From Pseudomonas guariconensis (GTDB lineage: Bacteria > Pseudomonadota > Gammaproteobacteria > Pseudomonadales > Pseudomonadaceae), in contig NZ_JAMYBK010000005.1 of assembly GCF_024127895.1 (NCBI RefSeq), positions 124,001-188,000 on the forward strand: a DNA stretch of 64,000 bases. The letters are read 5' to 3'. A program made the translations under genes and the position numbers. A model generated the notes under the pieces. That model was given only the letters and a program-made list of their open reading frames with translations, was not told where the DNA came from and did no database searches. Shown in pieces: positions 10,350-22,076 of this stretch. Within the stretch, counting starts at the first letter, position 1, and every line of letters starts with the position of its first letter.

Positions 10350-11627
10350 ATGAGCAGCCACTTCTCCCCCGACCATCCGGTCCCTTCCAACCAGCGCCTG
10401 TTCGGTGCCCGCGACCTGTTCTCGCTCTGGTTCTCCCTCGGCATCGGCCTGATGGTCCTGCAGGTCGGTGGCTTGCTCGCGCCGGGCCTGGGGCTGGCCG
10501 GGGCAATCCTGGCGATCGTCCTCGGCAGCGCTGTGGGGGTGATGCTGCTGGCGGCGGCCGGGGTGATCGGCAGCGATACCGGCCTGTCGGCCATGGCCAC
10601 CCTGCGCCTGAGCCTGGGGCGCCACGGTGCCCGCCTGCCGGCGCTGCTCAATTTGCTGCAACTGGTCGGCTGGGGCTCGTTCGAGATCATCGTCATGCGC
10701 GACGCCGCCAGCCTGCTCGGCGCCCGTGCCTTCGGCGAGGGCAGCCACTGGAGCAGCCCGCTGCTCTGGACCCTGTGCTTCGGCGCCCTGGCCACCCTGT
10801 TGGCCGTCAGCGGGCCGCTGGCCTTCGTGCGCAAGGTGTTGCGCAAGTGGGGCATCTGGCTGTTGCTCGGTGCCTGCCTGTGGCTGACCTGGAACCTGTT
10901 CGCCAAGGCCGACCTGGCCGCGTTGTGGGGGCGTGGCGGGGATGGTTCGCTGTCCTTGGCGGTGGGCTTCGACATCGTCATCGCCATGCCGCTGTCCTGG
11001 CTGCCATTGATCGCCGACTATTCACGCTTCGGCCAGCGTGCCAGGCGGGTGTTCGGCGGTACGGCTCTGGGCTTTTTCATCGGCAACGCCTGGTTGATGA
11101 GCCTGGGCGTGGCCTACACCCTGGCCTTCGCCCCGAGCGGCGAAGTCAATGCGCTGTTGCTGGCGCTGGCAGGGGCCGGGTTGGGGATCCCGCTGCTGCT
11201 GATCCTGCTCGACGAGTCGGAAAACGCCTTTGCCGACATCCATTCGGCGGCGGTCTCCACCGGCCTGCTGGTACGCCTTAAGGTCGAGCACCTGGCCCTG
11301 GCCATCGGTGCGCTGTGCACCCTGGTGGCCCTGCTGGCGCCCTTGGCGCAGTACCAGAACTTCCTGCTGCTGATCGGCTCGGTGTTCGCGCCGCTGTTCG
11401 GCGTGGTCCTGGTGGATCACTTCGTGATCCGCCGCCGGCAGATGCCGGTGGCGATCGGCGGGCTGCACTGGCAGGCTCTGGTGGCCTGGGCGGTGGGGTT
11501 GGCGGCTTATCACCTGATGGCGAATGCCGCACCGGAGCTGGGGGCGACCCTGCCGGCATTGCTGCTGGCAGGGGGGGTGCACGCTGTGCTGAGCCTCAGC
11601 CGCGGCCGGGAAACAGCTCGGGCCTGA
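10350..11627 (+). CDS. cytX: CytX-like permease (probable hydroxymethylpyrimidine transporter)
   Basis: A 425-residue integral membrane protein with about 12 hydrophobic segments, of the nucleobase:cation symporter-1 (cytosine permease) family. The N-terminal F-G-A-R-D-L-F-S-L-W-F-S motif and V-A-Y-T-L-A region fit the CytX subgroup. It lies on the same strand 116 bp after thiC, which is behind a TPP riboswitch; CytX proteins are thought to take up the pyrimidine precursor of thiamine. The start at 10350 has only a weak ribosome site (GTGGA). Substrate is inferred from family and context. Its 3' end overlaps the convergent lipoprotein gene by 32 bp. Confidence 0.8.
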   Translation: MSSHFSPDHPVPSNQRLFGARDLFSLWFSLGIGLMVLQVGGLLAPGLGLAGAILAIVLGSAVGVMLLAAAGVIGSDTGLSAMATLRLSLGRHGARLPALLNLLQLVGWGSFEIIVMRDAASLLGARAFGEGSHWSSPLLWTLCFGALATLLAVSGPLAFVRKVLRKWGIWLLLGACLWLTWNLFAKADLAALWGRGGDGSLSLAVGFDIVIAMPLSWLPLIADYSRFGQRARRVFGGTALGFFIGNAWLMSLGVAYTLAFAPSGEVNALLLALAGAGLGIPLLLILLDESENAFADIHSAAVSTGLLVRLKVEHLALAIGALCTLVALLAPLAQYQNFLLLIGSVFAPLFGVVLVDHFVIRRRQMPVAIGGLHWQALVAWAVGLAAYHLMANAAPELGATLPALLLAGGVHAVLSLSRGRETARA

Positions 11628-12342
11628 GAATGCCGTTCAGGCGCGGGTAGGGGATCTTCAATTCGATGTGGCCCATGGAGTAGGGTGCGATGGCATAGAC
11701 CTCGTACTTGAGCACCACCGCGCCGTAGGTCAGGGCCACGTGCGGGGTCTGGCGGAACGGCCAGGTCTTGACGAATTCCGGGTCCTTGTCCATGCCGGTG
11801 CTGGCCAGCCAAGCCTGGTGGGATTGTTCGGCGGTCTTCCAGAAGGTCTCCTCCTGGCCCGGCAGCAGCATGTCCTGCAGGGTCAGGACCTTGTCCAGCT
11901 TGCGCGAGTAGTTGATGAAGCCACGCCCGGGCATGCCGTGGGCGCCGCCGCTGTCCAGGTAGCTGGACAGCTCGATGATCACCAGCCCGTCATGCTGCTC
12001 GCGTACCTTGGCCTGCAGGTAGCTGCTGTTGCGCTTCTCGGCGCTGGCCAGGTACTGCTCCTCGTAGGCCTTGAGCGAGGTCGGCGCGTTGGCGCGCTGG
12101 TTGTCCTCGGTCAACTGCAGCAGGCGGCGTTCGACGATGCCGTCGAGCTTGGGCAGGTCCGGGAAGTGGATGGTATCGATGTTCACCAGCGGGCAGTCAC
12201 GCTCGCTGCAACCGGGCTTGACGTGTTCCCAAGCGTCGCGCTTGACCTCGAGCGGTGCCCGGTAGTTGGGCTCGAACAGGCTCTGGCAGGCGCCCAGGGC
12301 CAGTGCCAGCACGGCCACGGAAGTGAGTTTGACAAGCGTCAT
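11596..12342 (-). CDS. DUF3298 / RsiV-like lipoprotein
   Basis: A 248-residue lipoprotein: signal peptide with lipobox L-G-A-C at residues 16-19, so exported and lipid-anchored. The C-terminal half (about 115-245) resembles the DUF3298 domain, also seen in the extracellular part of RsiV, with the typical S-S-Y-L-D-S-G-G-A-H-G block. No sigma factor gene is nearby, so an anti-sigma role is not supported. It is convergent with the cytX-like gene and overlaps its last 32 bp. Function unknown; probably an envelope protein. Confidence 0.75.
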   Translation of the reverse strand: MTLVKLTSVAVLALALGACQSLFEPNYRAPLEVKRDAWEHVKPGCSERDCPLVNIDTIHFPDLPKLDGIVERRLLQLTEDNQRANAPTSLKAYEEQYLASAEKRNSSYLQAKVREQHDGLVIIELSSYLDSGGAHGMPGRGFINYSRKLDKVLTLQDMLLPGQEETFWKTAEQSHQAWLASTGMDKDPEFVKTWPFRQTPHVALTYGAVVLKYEVYAIAPYSMGHIELKIPYPRLNGILRPELFPGRG

Positions 12343-12526
12343 GATGATCCTTGCAGGTCAAAGGTAGTCGGCCTTGGACCGTCGGCGGAGCCTTCGGTTC
12401 GCCACTAAGCTAACAGAGAGGCGCCAGCCTGTCCCGGCTGCCCGAACGGTCGCCGGAAAGGGATGAAACCCGGCGGCACGCAGAGTAGGATGGCGCGATG
12501 CGGCACACGAGGTCATGAGGATTTCC

Positions 12527-13144
12527 ATGTCAGATACGTTGAATTCGCAGCCCAGGACGGTCGAGATCGTCGAACAGGCCAACTGCTTCCAGGGTTTCTA
12601 CAGGCTCGACAAGCTGCGCCTGCGCCACGAACTGTTCGCCGGGGGCATGGGGCGTGAGATCAGCCGCGAGTTGTTCGTGCGCCACGACGCGGTCTGCGTG
12701 CTGCCCTACGATCCGCAGCGCGACGAGGTGGTGCTGATCGAGCAGTTCCGGGTCGGCGCGCTGGGCAAGGTCGACAATCCCTGGCTGATCGAGATGGTGG
12801 CTGGCCTGATCGACAAGGACGAAGTGCCCGAGGAGGTCGCCCATCGCGAGGCCGAGGAAGAGGCCGGCCTGGCCTTCAGCGCGCTGTGGCCGATGACCTG
12901 TTACTTCCCTTCGCCGGGCGGCAGCGACGAGTATGTCCACCTGTTCCTCGGCCGTTGCAGCAGCGAAGGTGCCGGTGGCCTGCATGGCCTGGAGGAGGAG
13001 GGCGAGGACATCCGTGTGCGTGTCTGGGCGTTCGAGGATGCCCTGCAGGCCGTGCGGGACGGGCGGATCTGCAACGCCGCCACCATCATCGGCCTGCAAT
13101 GGCTGGCGCTGAACCGTAGCGAAGTGCGAGGTATGTGGTCGTGA
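12527..13144 (+). CDS. nudF: ADP-ribose pyrophosphatase NudF
   Basis: A 205-residue Nudix hydrolase. The Nudix box G-x5-E-x7-R-E-x-x-E-E-x-G is visible (from G-L-I-D-K-D-E-V to R-E-A-E-E-E-A-G-L). The A-G-L-I-D preceding region and P-S-P-G-G-S-D-E motif fit the ADP-sugar class, which cleaves ADP-ribose to AMP and ribose-5-phosphate. The ATG at 12527 has AGGA 5 bases upstream; 12515 is a second possible start, 4 codons longer. First gene of the nudF-yqiB-cpdA-yqiA-parE run, the same order as in E. coli. Confidence 0.93.
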   Translation: MSDTLNSQPRTVEIVEQANCFQGFYRLDKLRLRHELFAGGMGREISRELFVRHDAVCVLPYDPQRDEVVLIEQFRVGALGKVDNPWLIEMVAGLIDKDEVPEEVAHREAEEEAGLAFSALWPMTCYFPSPGGSDEYVHLFLGRCSSEGAGGLHGLEEEGEDIRVRVWAFEDALQAVRDGRICNAATIIGLQWLALNRSEVRGMWS

Positions 13145-13587
13145 ACCTGCTGCGTGAGCGCTATCGGGTCGACCTGGCCGGGCTGCAGGCGGCCTGCGAA
13201 GCCAACTATGCCCGCTTGATGCGCTTGCTGCCGGACATGCGTACCGCTCAGAGCTCGCGCCGCATCGGCATGACCCAGGGCGACCAGATGCTCGGCGTGC
13301 TGGTGCTCGACGTGCTGCTGGCCTGCCCCTACACCACCACCCTGCGGGTGCGCCAGGAGCACAGCCTGCCCTGGTTGCCGGTGCCGCACCTGGAGGTGCA
13401 GGTGTACCACGACGCGCGCATGGCCGAGGTGGTCAGCGCCGAGCACACCCGGCGCCTGCGCAGCATCTACCCGTATCCCAACGCCGCCATGCACCAGCCG
13501 GACGAGAAGGCCCAGCTCAACCTGTTCCTCGGTGAATGGCTGAGCCACTGCCTGGCCTGTGGCCATGAGTTGGAAACCGTGCGCTGA
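13141..13587 (+). CDS. yqiB: DUF1249 family protein (YqiB)
   Basis: A 148-residue protein with no signal or membrane segment. The order after nudF and before cpdA, the length, and motifs such as Y-A-R-L-M-R-L-L-P and H-L-E-V-Q-V-Y-H-D-A-R-M-A-E-V match the DUF1249/YqiB family. GTG at 13141 overlaps the nudF stop (GTGA) and has GAGG 9 bases upstream; another GTG at 13135 is too close to that site. Function is unknown in the family. Confidence 0.88.
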   Translation: MNLLRERYRVDLAGLQAACEANYARLMRLLPDMRTAQSSRRIGMTQGDQMLGVLVLDVLLACPYTTTLRVRQEHSLPWLPVPHLEVQVYHDARMAEVVSAEHTRRLRSIYPYPNAAMHQPDEKAQLNLFLGEWLSHCLACGHELETVR

Positions 13588-13663
13588 AATGAGCGCTTTC
13601 GCGTATTTGCTCGAACCCGCATAGCCGCCATAATCGCGCTGAATCCGTTCGAGGAGACGGCCG

Positions 13664-14479
13664 TTGCCGCAGCCCAATCATTGCCAAGACCCTGCACCCG
13701 TCCATGTGGTGCAATTGTCCGATGCCCACCTGTTCGCCGAGCCAGGCGGTACCCTGCTGGGCATGAATACCCGCGACAGCCTGCGCCATGTGATCGACCA
13801 GGCTCGCCGCGAGCAGCCGCGCATCGACCTGCTGTTGTGTACCGGGGATCTCTCCCAGGACGGCAGCGTCGCTTCCTATGAGGCCTTTCGCCAGTTGACC
13901 GCCGACTTCGGCGTGCCGACCCGCTGGTTGCCCGGCAACCATGACGAGGCCCGGGTCATGGCGCAGGTGGCGCGTGGTAGCGACCTGGTGCGGGCGGTGA
14001 CCGATATCGGCGCCTGGCGCATCGTCATGCTCGACTCGGCAGTGCCCGACGCGACCCACGGCTGGCTGGCCGATGACCAGCTCGCCTGCCTGGACCAGGC
14101 CCTGGCCGGCGCGGGCGAGCGCCATTGCCTGGTGTGCCTGCACCATCAGCCGGTGGATATCGGCTGTGCCTGGATCGCGCCGATCGGCCTGCGCAATGCC
14201 GAGGCGTTGCTCCAGCGGCTGCAGGGGCATCCGCGGGTGCGGGCGGTGCTCTGGGGGCACATCCACCAGGAGTGGGACGAAGTGCGCGACGGGCTGCGAT
14301 GGCTGGCATCGCCTTCCACCTGCATCCAGTTCGCCGCGCGCAGCGAGGAATTCAAGGTGAGCGAGGAGTTGCCGGGCTACCGCTGGTTGCGCCTGCATGC
14401 CGACGGGCGGGTGGAAACCGGTGTGGAGCGGGCACGGGACTTCGAGGTGAGGCTGGACTTCGACAGCGCAGGGTACTGA
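13664..14479 (+). CDS. cpdA: 3',5'-cyclic-AMP phosphodiesterase CpdA
   Basis: A 271-residue class III metallophosphoesterase that hydrolyses cAMP in the cytoplasm. The metal-binding motifs are in order: D-A-H-L-F (residues about 20-24), G-D-L-S-Q-D-G-S, G-N-H-D, the H-H-Q-P motif, and G-H-I-H-Q near the end. The start is TTG at 13664, chosen because GAGGAG lies 7 bases before it and no ATG fits before the first metal motif. Part of the conserved nudF-to-parE gene order. Confidence 0.93.
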   Translation: MPQPNHCQDPAPVHVVQLSDAHLFAEPGGTLLGMNTRDSLRHVIDQARREQPRIDLLLCTGDLSQDGSVASYEAFRQLTADFGVPTRWLPGNHDEARVMAQVARGSDLVRAVTDIGAWRIVMLDSAVPDATHGWLADDQLACLDQALAGAGERHCLVCLHHQPVDIGCAWIAPIGLRNAEALLQRLQGHPRVRAVLWGHIHQEWDEVRDGLRWLASPSTCIQFAARSEEFKVSEELPGYRWLRLHADGRVETGVERARDFEVRLDFDSAGY

Positions 14480-14612
14480 CACGCCAGGCCCCTGGCCCCA
14501 GTGAAATTTGTTGCGAAAAACCCGATGCTGCGCCAAAGCCCTGCGAACAGGCTACACTGCGCGTCCCTGCGCCCGCACGGACGGGCGTACCGCAGCAGAC
14601 ACCGGGGGCAGC

Positions 14613-15221
14613 ATGTCGGGTTCCATCCTCTATATCCATGGTTTCAACAGCTCGCCACTGTCGAGGAAGGCGCGTCAGCTCGAGGCGGTGATGCAGCAGT
14701 TGGGCCTGGCCGAGCGTTTGCGCGTCCCGGCGCTGCATCACCAGCCGCGCCAGGCCATCGCCCAGCTGGAAACCGCCATCGACGAACTCGGCGCGCCCTT
14801 GCTGGTCGGCAGTTCGCTGGGCGGCTACTATGCCACCCATCTGGCCGAGCGCCATGGCCTCAAGGCCCTGCTGATCAACCCGGCGGTCGCGCCGCACCGG
14901 CTGTTCGACGGCTACCTCGGTACCCAGCGCAACCTGTACACCGACGAAACCTGGGAACTGACCCTGGACCACGTGCAGGCCCTGGCCGAACTGGAAGTGC
15001 CGCCGCCGCAGGACGCCAGCCGCTACCAGGTATGGTTGCAGACAGCCGACGAAACCCTGGACTATCGCCAGGCCGAGCGTTATTACCGGGCCTGCGCCCT
15101 GCGCATCCAGGCCGGCGGCGACCACGGTTTCCAAGGCTTCGCCGAGCGCCTGCCGGCCTTGCTGGCCTTCGCCGGGATTGCCCGGGGGCAGTATGCGGCG
15201 CTCGATTTTTCTGTATTTTGA
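14613..15221 (+). CDS. yqiA: YqiA-family alpha/beta hydrolase (esterase)
   Basis: A 202-residue protein of the YqiA/YcfP esterase family. The N-terminal strand S-I-L-Y-I-H-G-F-N-S-S-P begins at residue 3, and the nucleophile elbow G-S-S-L-G-G-Y-Y-A is near residue 71. The late G-G-D-H-G-F-Q motif carries the probable catalytic His. The ATG at 14613 follows GGGGG; the longer frame from 14508 lacks family similarity. It lies 35 bp before parE, as in E. coli, but its physiological substrate is unknown. Confidence 0.9.
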   Translation: MSGSILYIHGFNSSPLSRKARQLEAVMQQLGLAERLRVPALHHQPRQAIAQLETAIDELGAPLLVGSSLGGYYATHLAERHGLKALLINPAVAPHRLFDGYLGTQRNLYTDETWELTLDHVQALAELEVPPPQDASRYQVWLQTADETLDYRQAERYYRACALRIQAGGDHGFQGFAERLPALLAFAGIARGQYAALDFSVF

Positions 15222-15256
15222 TCTTTTTGCATTCACCAGACTGACGACGAGAACCC

Positions 15257-17161
15257 ATGGCCAATCCCAGCGCTAGCGCCTATAACGCAGACGCCATCGA
15301 AGTCCTCTCCGGCCTTGACCCGGTCCGCAAGCGGCCAGGCATGTACACCGATACCAGCCGGCCCAACCACCTGGCCCAGGAAGTCATCGACAACAGCGTC
15401 GACGAAGCCCTCGCCGGCCACGCCCGCTCGGTGCAGGTGATCCTTCACGCCGACCATTCGCTGGAGGTCTGCGACGACGGCCGTGGCATGCCGGTGGACA
15501 TCCACCCCGAGGAGGGCGTGTCGGGGGTCGAGCTGATCCTCACCAAGCTGCATGCCGGCGGCAAGTTCTCCAACAAGAACTACCAGTTCTCCGGCGGCCT
15601 GCACGGTGTCGGTATCTCGGTGGTCAACGCCCTGTCGAAGCAGGTGCGCGTGCGCGTCAAGCGCGACGGCAACGAGTACCAGATGACCTTCGCCGATGGC
15701 TACAAGTCCAGCGAGCTGGAGGTGGTCGGCACGGTCGGCCGGCGCAATACCGGCACCAGCGTGTTCTTTTCCCCCGATCCGAAGTACTTCGACTCGCCGA
15801 AGTTCTCCGTCAGCCGCCTCAAGCATGTGCTCAAGGCCAAGGCCGTGCTCTGCCCCGGCCTGCTGGTCAGCTTCGAGGACAAGGCCAGCGGCGAGAAGGT
15901 CGAGTGGCACTACGAAGACGGCCTGCGCTCCTACCTGGTCGACTCGGTCAGCGAGTTCCTGCGCCTGCCCGACGAGCCGTTCTGCGGCAGCCTGGCCGGC
16001 AACAAGGAAGCCGTGGACTGGGCCCTGCTGTGGCTGCCCGAAGGTGGCGACAGCGTCCAGGAGAGCTATGTCAACCTGATTCCTACCGCCCAGGGCGGTA
16101 CCCACGTCAATGGCCTGCGCCAGGGCCTGCTGGATGCGATGCGCGAGTTCTGCGAGTTCCGCAACCTGCTGCCGCGTGGCGTCAAGCTGGCGCCCGAGGA
16201 CGTCTGGGAGCGCATCACCTTCGTGCTGTCGATGAAGATGCAGGAGCCGCAGTTCTCCGGGCAGACCAAGGAGCGCCTGTCGTCCCGCGAGGCGGCGGCG
16301 TTCGTCTCCGGTGTGGTCAAGGATGCCTTCAGCCTGTGGCTCAACGCCCACCCCGAGCTGGGCATGCAACTGGCCGAGCTTGCCATCAGCAACGCCGGTC
16401 GGCGCCTGAAGGCGAGCAAGAAGGTCGAGCGCAAGCGCATCACCCAGGGCCCGGCGCTGCCTGGCAAGCTGGCCGATTGCGCCGGCCAGGACCCGATGCG
16501 CGCCGAGCTGTTCCTGGTCGAGGGTGACTCGGCCGGCGGTTCGGCCAAGCAGGCACGGGACAAGGAATTCCAGGCGATCCTGCCGTTGCGCGGCAAGATC
16601 CTCAACACCTGGGAGGTCGATGGCGGCGAGGTCCTGGCCAGCCAGGAAGTGCACAACATCGCCGTGGCCATTGGCGTCGACCCGGGGGCCACCGACCTGT
16701 CCCAACTGCGCTACGGCAAGATCTGCATCCTCGCCGACGCCGACTCCGACGGCCTGCACATCGCCACCTTGCTGTGCGCCCTGTTCGTCCAGCATTTCCG
16801 CCCGCTGGTGGAGGCAGGCCATGTCTACGTGGCCATGCCGCCGCTGTATCGCATCGACCTGGGCAAGGAGATCTACTACGCCCTCGACGAGGCCGAGCGC
16901 GATGGCATCCTCGATCGGCTGGTGGCCGAGAAGAAGCGCGGCAAGCCGCAGGTCACCCGCTTCAAGGGGCTGGGTGAAATGAACCCGCCGCAGCTGCGTG
17001 AAACCACCATGGACCCGAACACCCGGCGCCTGGTCCAGCTGACCCTGGACGACCTGCAGGGCACCACCGAGATCATGGACATGCTGTTGGCCAAGAAGCG
17101 CGCGGGCGATCGCAAGAGCTGGCTGGAAACCAAGGGCAACCTGGCCGAGGTACTGGTTTGA
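15257..17161 (+). CDS. parE: DNA topoisomerase IV subunit B (ParE)
   Basis: The ATPase subunit of topoisomerase IV, 634 residues, which decatenates daughter chromosomes with ParC. The GHKL ATPase domain is N-terminal: the R-K-R-P-G-M-Y box, D-N-S-V-D-E-A, D-D-G-R-G-M-P and G-G-L-H-G-V-G-I-S. The TOPRIM motif E-G-D-S-A-G-G-S-A lies near residue 422, and D-A-D-S-D-G follows. Length equals that of other gammaproteobacterial ParE. Its stop overlaps the TTG start of the next gene. Confidence 0.98.
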   Translation: MANPSASAYNADAIEVLSGLDPVRKRPGMYTDTSRPNHLAQEVIDNSVDEALAGHARSVQVILHADHSLEVCDDGRGMPVDIHPEEGVSGVELILTKLHAGGKFSNKNYQFSGGLHGVGISVVNALSKQVRVRVKRDGNEYQMTFADGYKSSELEVVGTVGRRNTGTSVFFSPDPKYFDSPKFSVSRLKHVLKAKAVLCPGLLVSFEDKASGEKVEWHYEDGLRSYLVDSVSEFLRLPDEPFCGSLAGNKEAVDWALLWLPEGGDSVQESYVNLIPTAQGGTHVNGLRQGLLDAMREFCEFRNLLPRGVKLAPEDVWERITFVLSMKMQEPQFSGQTKERLSSREAAAFVSGVVKDAFSLWLNAHPELGMQLAELAISNAGRRLKASKKVERKRITQGPALPGKLADCAGQDPMRAELFLVEGDSAGGSAKQARDKEFQAILPLRGKILNTWEVDGGEVLASQEVHNIAVAIGVDPGATDLSQLRYGKICILADADSDGLHIATLLCALFVQHFRPLVEAGHVYVAMPPLYRIDLGKEIYYALDEAERDGILDRLVAEKKRGKPQVTRFKGLGEMNPPQLRETTMDPNTRRLVQLTLDDLQGTTEIMDMLLAKKRAGDRKSWLETKGNLAEVLV

Positions 17162-18140
17162 TCCGTCTGCTGCTCGCGGCGTGCCTGACGTTGCTCGCCA
17201 TGCCGAGCCTTGCCGGCAACTGGCCGGAGCTCAAGCTTGTCGACGAGCACCCGGTCGAAGGCATGCGTGGCGCCAACCTGTCGGGCCTGGCCGAGTGCCG
17301 TGGCGCCCTGTGGGCCATCTCCGACCGGGACGACGATCGTATCTACCGCCTCGACCAGACGAACCGGGTCATGCGCGCCCAGCCATTGGTGTTCACGCCG
17401 CCACCGGCACCGGAGAGCGGACTGCCCTGGGGCCTGAAGTCGCGTAACTGGGCGGTGTCCTTCCTGCGCGGTGGCGAGCTGGACTTCGAAGGTGTCAGCT
17501 GCGACCAGGCTGGCAATTTCTACCTGGTCAGCGAAGCCCATGCGGCGGTGCTGCAGGTGCCGGCCGAGGGCGAGCCGGAGTGGTTGAAGATCGACCAGGC
17601 CATGGTCCGCCAGGCGCGCGCCAGCGGCATGCTCCTGCATTTCAATGCGCTGTTCGAGGGCCTGGCGGTCAACCCGGCGGGTGACCGCCTGTGGCTGGCT
17701 GCCGAGCGTGAGCGGCGCGGGCTGGTGGCGATCCAGCGCCAGCAGTCGGTATGGACTTGCGGGCGCAGTTGCGTGCTGCTCAGCGAAGCCGGGGTCGAGA
17801 TGCAGCCACCGCAGATGCCGTCGCCCCAGGCACGGTCGCGGGATTTTTCCGACCTGGCGCTGTACCAGGGCAAGCTGTTCACCCTCGAGCGCAACGCGTT
17901 TCGCATCTGCCGGCGGGATGCCGACAGTGGCAAGGTCGAGCGCTGCTGGTCGTTCGCCGCCGATGCGCTGGTGGACTCGCGCCGCTACGACCAGCCGTTC
18001 GGCCTGGCCGAAGCCCTGGTGATCGACGCCAAGGGGGCCTGGATCGGCCTGGACAACAACGGCGGCGACCGTGCCGATGGCGAGACACGCCCGATCGTGT
18101 GGCGCTTCGCGGCGCCTGAAGGCGGCTGGAGCGCCAAGCC

Positions 18141-18144
<4 letters not shown>
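17158..18144 (+). CDS. Exported phytase-like esterase-domain protein of unknown role
   Basis: A 328-residue protein with a signal peptide (hydrophobic residues 3-17, cleavage near S-L-A-G). The rest looks like the beta-propeller 'esterase-like activity of phytase' domain: repeated patterns such as G-L-A-E-C-R-G-A-L-W-A-I-S-D-R-D-D-D-R-I-Y and F-E-G-V-S-C-D-x-x-G-N-F-Y-L-V-S-E. The start is TTG overlapping the parE stop (TTGA), with GAGG upstream, so translation is coupled to parE. It lies between parE and parC but has no obvious link to topoisomerase function. Substrate unknown. Confidence 0.8.
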
Positions 18145-20928
<2,784 letters not shown>

Positions 20929-20937
20929 ACCGGCTGT

Positions 20938-20974
20938 CTGCCTGGAGCGGCATTTTCAGCGTCGTTCCAGGCAG
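20938..20974. terminator. Inverted repeat after parC
   Basis: CTGCCTGGA (20938-20946) is complementary to TCCAGGCAG (20966-20974) around a 19-base loop, 10 bases after the parC stop. No T run follows, so it is a possible transcript-end stem rather than a clear intrinsic terminator. The remainder of the gap to 21103 shows nothing else I can support. Confidence 0.4.
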
Positions 20975-21103
20975 AAATGCTGGAGTCGGACGCATATTTC
21001 GCGGATGATAGTGCCCTTGCGGTGCCGGCGTGGCCGTGTGCCCGTAAGAATCTACATGAGTATCACTGCGGTATGCCTGATGGCGACCGCTTGGATGGGA
21101 TGA

Positions 21104-21814
21104 ATGAAATTTCTGCGCCTTCCATTTGCGCTGTTGATCACTGGCCTGCTGGGCTTGAGCGGATGCAGCATGCATCAGCAGGTGGCCCTGTATCAGCTCG
21201 ACAGCGGTGATCCTGGCCAGCCTTCGCAGAGTGCGGGCATGGCCGTGGTGCTTGGCCCGGTGTCGCTGGCCGACTACCTGCAACGCGAGACCTTCCTGCA
21301 GCGCCAGGCCGATGGCAGCCTGACGTCGGCGACCGACGGTCGCTGGGCGGGTAGCCTGTCGTCGGATATCGACCAACTGCTGGTGCGCCAGCTGGCCTGG
21401 CGCCTGGACAGCCAGCGCGTGGTCCTGGCCCCGGCCAGTGCCGGCTTCTCGCCGGACGTGCAGGTGCTGCTGTCGATCACCCGCCTGGACTCGGGCAAGA
21501 ACCAGCCGGCGATCCTGGATGCCCAGTGGCGCCTGCTGGATCGTCGTGGCCAGGTGCGTGACAACCGCATCGTCCACCTGGAGCAGCCGCACGAGGGCTC
21601 CGAGGCGTCCCAGGTCCAGGCCCAGGGGCAATTGCTGCAAAAGCTGGCCGAGCAGCTCAGCACTGCGGTCAAGCCGCTGGCCAACCAGCCGGCCCTCGCC
21701 GAGGAGACACGCAAGAAGCCAGCAGCGCCCACCCAGGTCAAGAAGGCGCCCGAGAAGCCGAAGATCCCCATGGCTTCGCCTATCCGTACCGATATGGAAG
21801 TCTATCGGTTCTGA
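21104..21814 (+). CDS. PqiC-family ABC-type transport auxiliary lipoprotein
   Basis: A 236-residue lipoprotein: signal peptide with lipobox L-S-G-C at residues 18-21. The region Y-Q-L-D-S-G then a V-V-L-G-P-V-S-L-A-D-Y-L-x-R motif fits the PqiC/DUF330 fold, which in PqiABC and related MCE systems sits in the outer membrane and contacts the MCE tube. No pqiA or pqiB gene is adjacent, so here it is an orphan. The C-terminal 45 residues are a K/P/A-rich low-complexity tail. ATG at 21104 starts a normal signal peptide. Confidence 0.8.
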   Translation: MKFLRLPFALLITGLLGLSGCSMHQQVALYQLDSGDPGQPSQSAGMAVVLGPVSLADYLQRETFLQRQADGSLTSATDGRWAGSLSSDIDQLLVRQLAWRLDSQRVVLAPASAGFSPDVQVLLSITRLDSGKNQPAILDAQWRLLDRRGQVRDNRIVHLEQPHEGSEASQVQAQGQLLQKLAEQLSTAVKPLANQPALAEETRKKPAAPTQVKKAPEKPKIPMASPIRTDMEVYRF

Positions 21815-21834
21815 TTGCCCAAGCATGAAAAACC

Positions 21835-21846
21835 CGCAGCGATGCG
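21835..21846. repeat. Left 12-bp target-site duplication of the MITE
   Basis: CGCAGCGATGCG here is exactly repeated at 22023-22034, directly outside the two ends of the element. Joining the flanks at this repeat restores an A-run / cccgc-agcgat-gcggg / T-run intrinsic terminator. Confidence 0.85.
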
Positions 21847-22022
21847 TAATGCTGTTCACTTAAGCAATTGGGGCCGCTTTGCGGCCCTTCGCGGGCAAGC
21901 CCGCTCCCACAAGTACGCTGCAAACCTCAAGGAATGCACGATCCTGTGGGAGCGGGCTTGCCCGCGAAGGGCTGCAAGGCAGCCCCTATCGATGTCACAT
22001 CAGACTTAAGTGAACAGCATTA
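21847..22022. mobile_element. 176-bp MITE-like element with perfect 18-bp terminal inverted repeats
   Basis: The ends TAATGCTGTTCACTTAAG (21847-21864) and its exact reverse complement (22005-22022) bound a 176-bp non-coding element, flanked by a 12-bp direct repeat. The ends resemble those I remember for IS4-family insertion sequences, which also duplicate about 10-13 bp; that family link is from memory. There is no transposase, so movement would need a helper. The interior is almost wholly an inverted pair of REP units. It sits in the terminator downstream of the PqiC-like gene. Confidence 0.85.
21871..21987. repeat. Inverted REP pair inside the MITE
   Basis: Two REP units with the core 'gcgggcaagcccgctccca' (about 21891-21909) and its inverse (about 21947-21965) face each other over about 40 bp. 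Outer arms 'gggccgctttgcggccc' and 'gggctgcaaggcagcccc' complete the units. They occupy nearly the whole interior of the element. Confidence 0.85.
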
Positions 22023-22034
22023 CGCAGCGATGCG
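22023..22034. repeat. Right 12-bp target-site duplication of the MITE
   Basis: Exact copy of 21835-21846. Bases just right of it (ggctttttc) are the 3' arm and T run of the split terminator. Confidence 0.85.
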
Positions 22035-22076
22035 GGCTTTTTCATGTCTGCTGGTTCTGAGGATCGGTGTCGGTTG

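Noticed and set aside
11596..12342. Anti-sigma factor role for the DUF3298 lipoprotein
   Set aside because: It lacks a cytoplasmic anti-sigma region and no sigma factor gene is near.
21847..22022. CRISPR array or riboswitch in the repeat island
   Set aside because: The repeats are inverted rather than regularly spaced direct repeats, and no aptamer motif is present.
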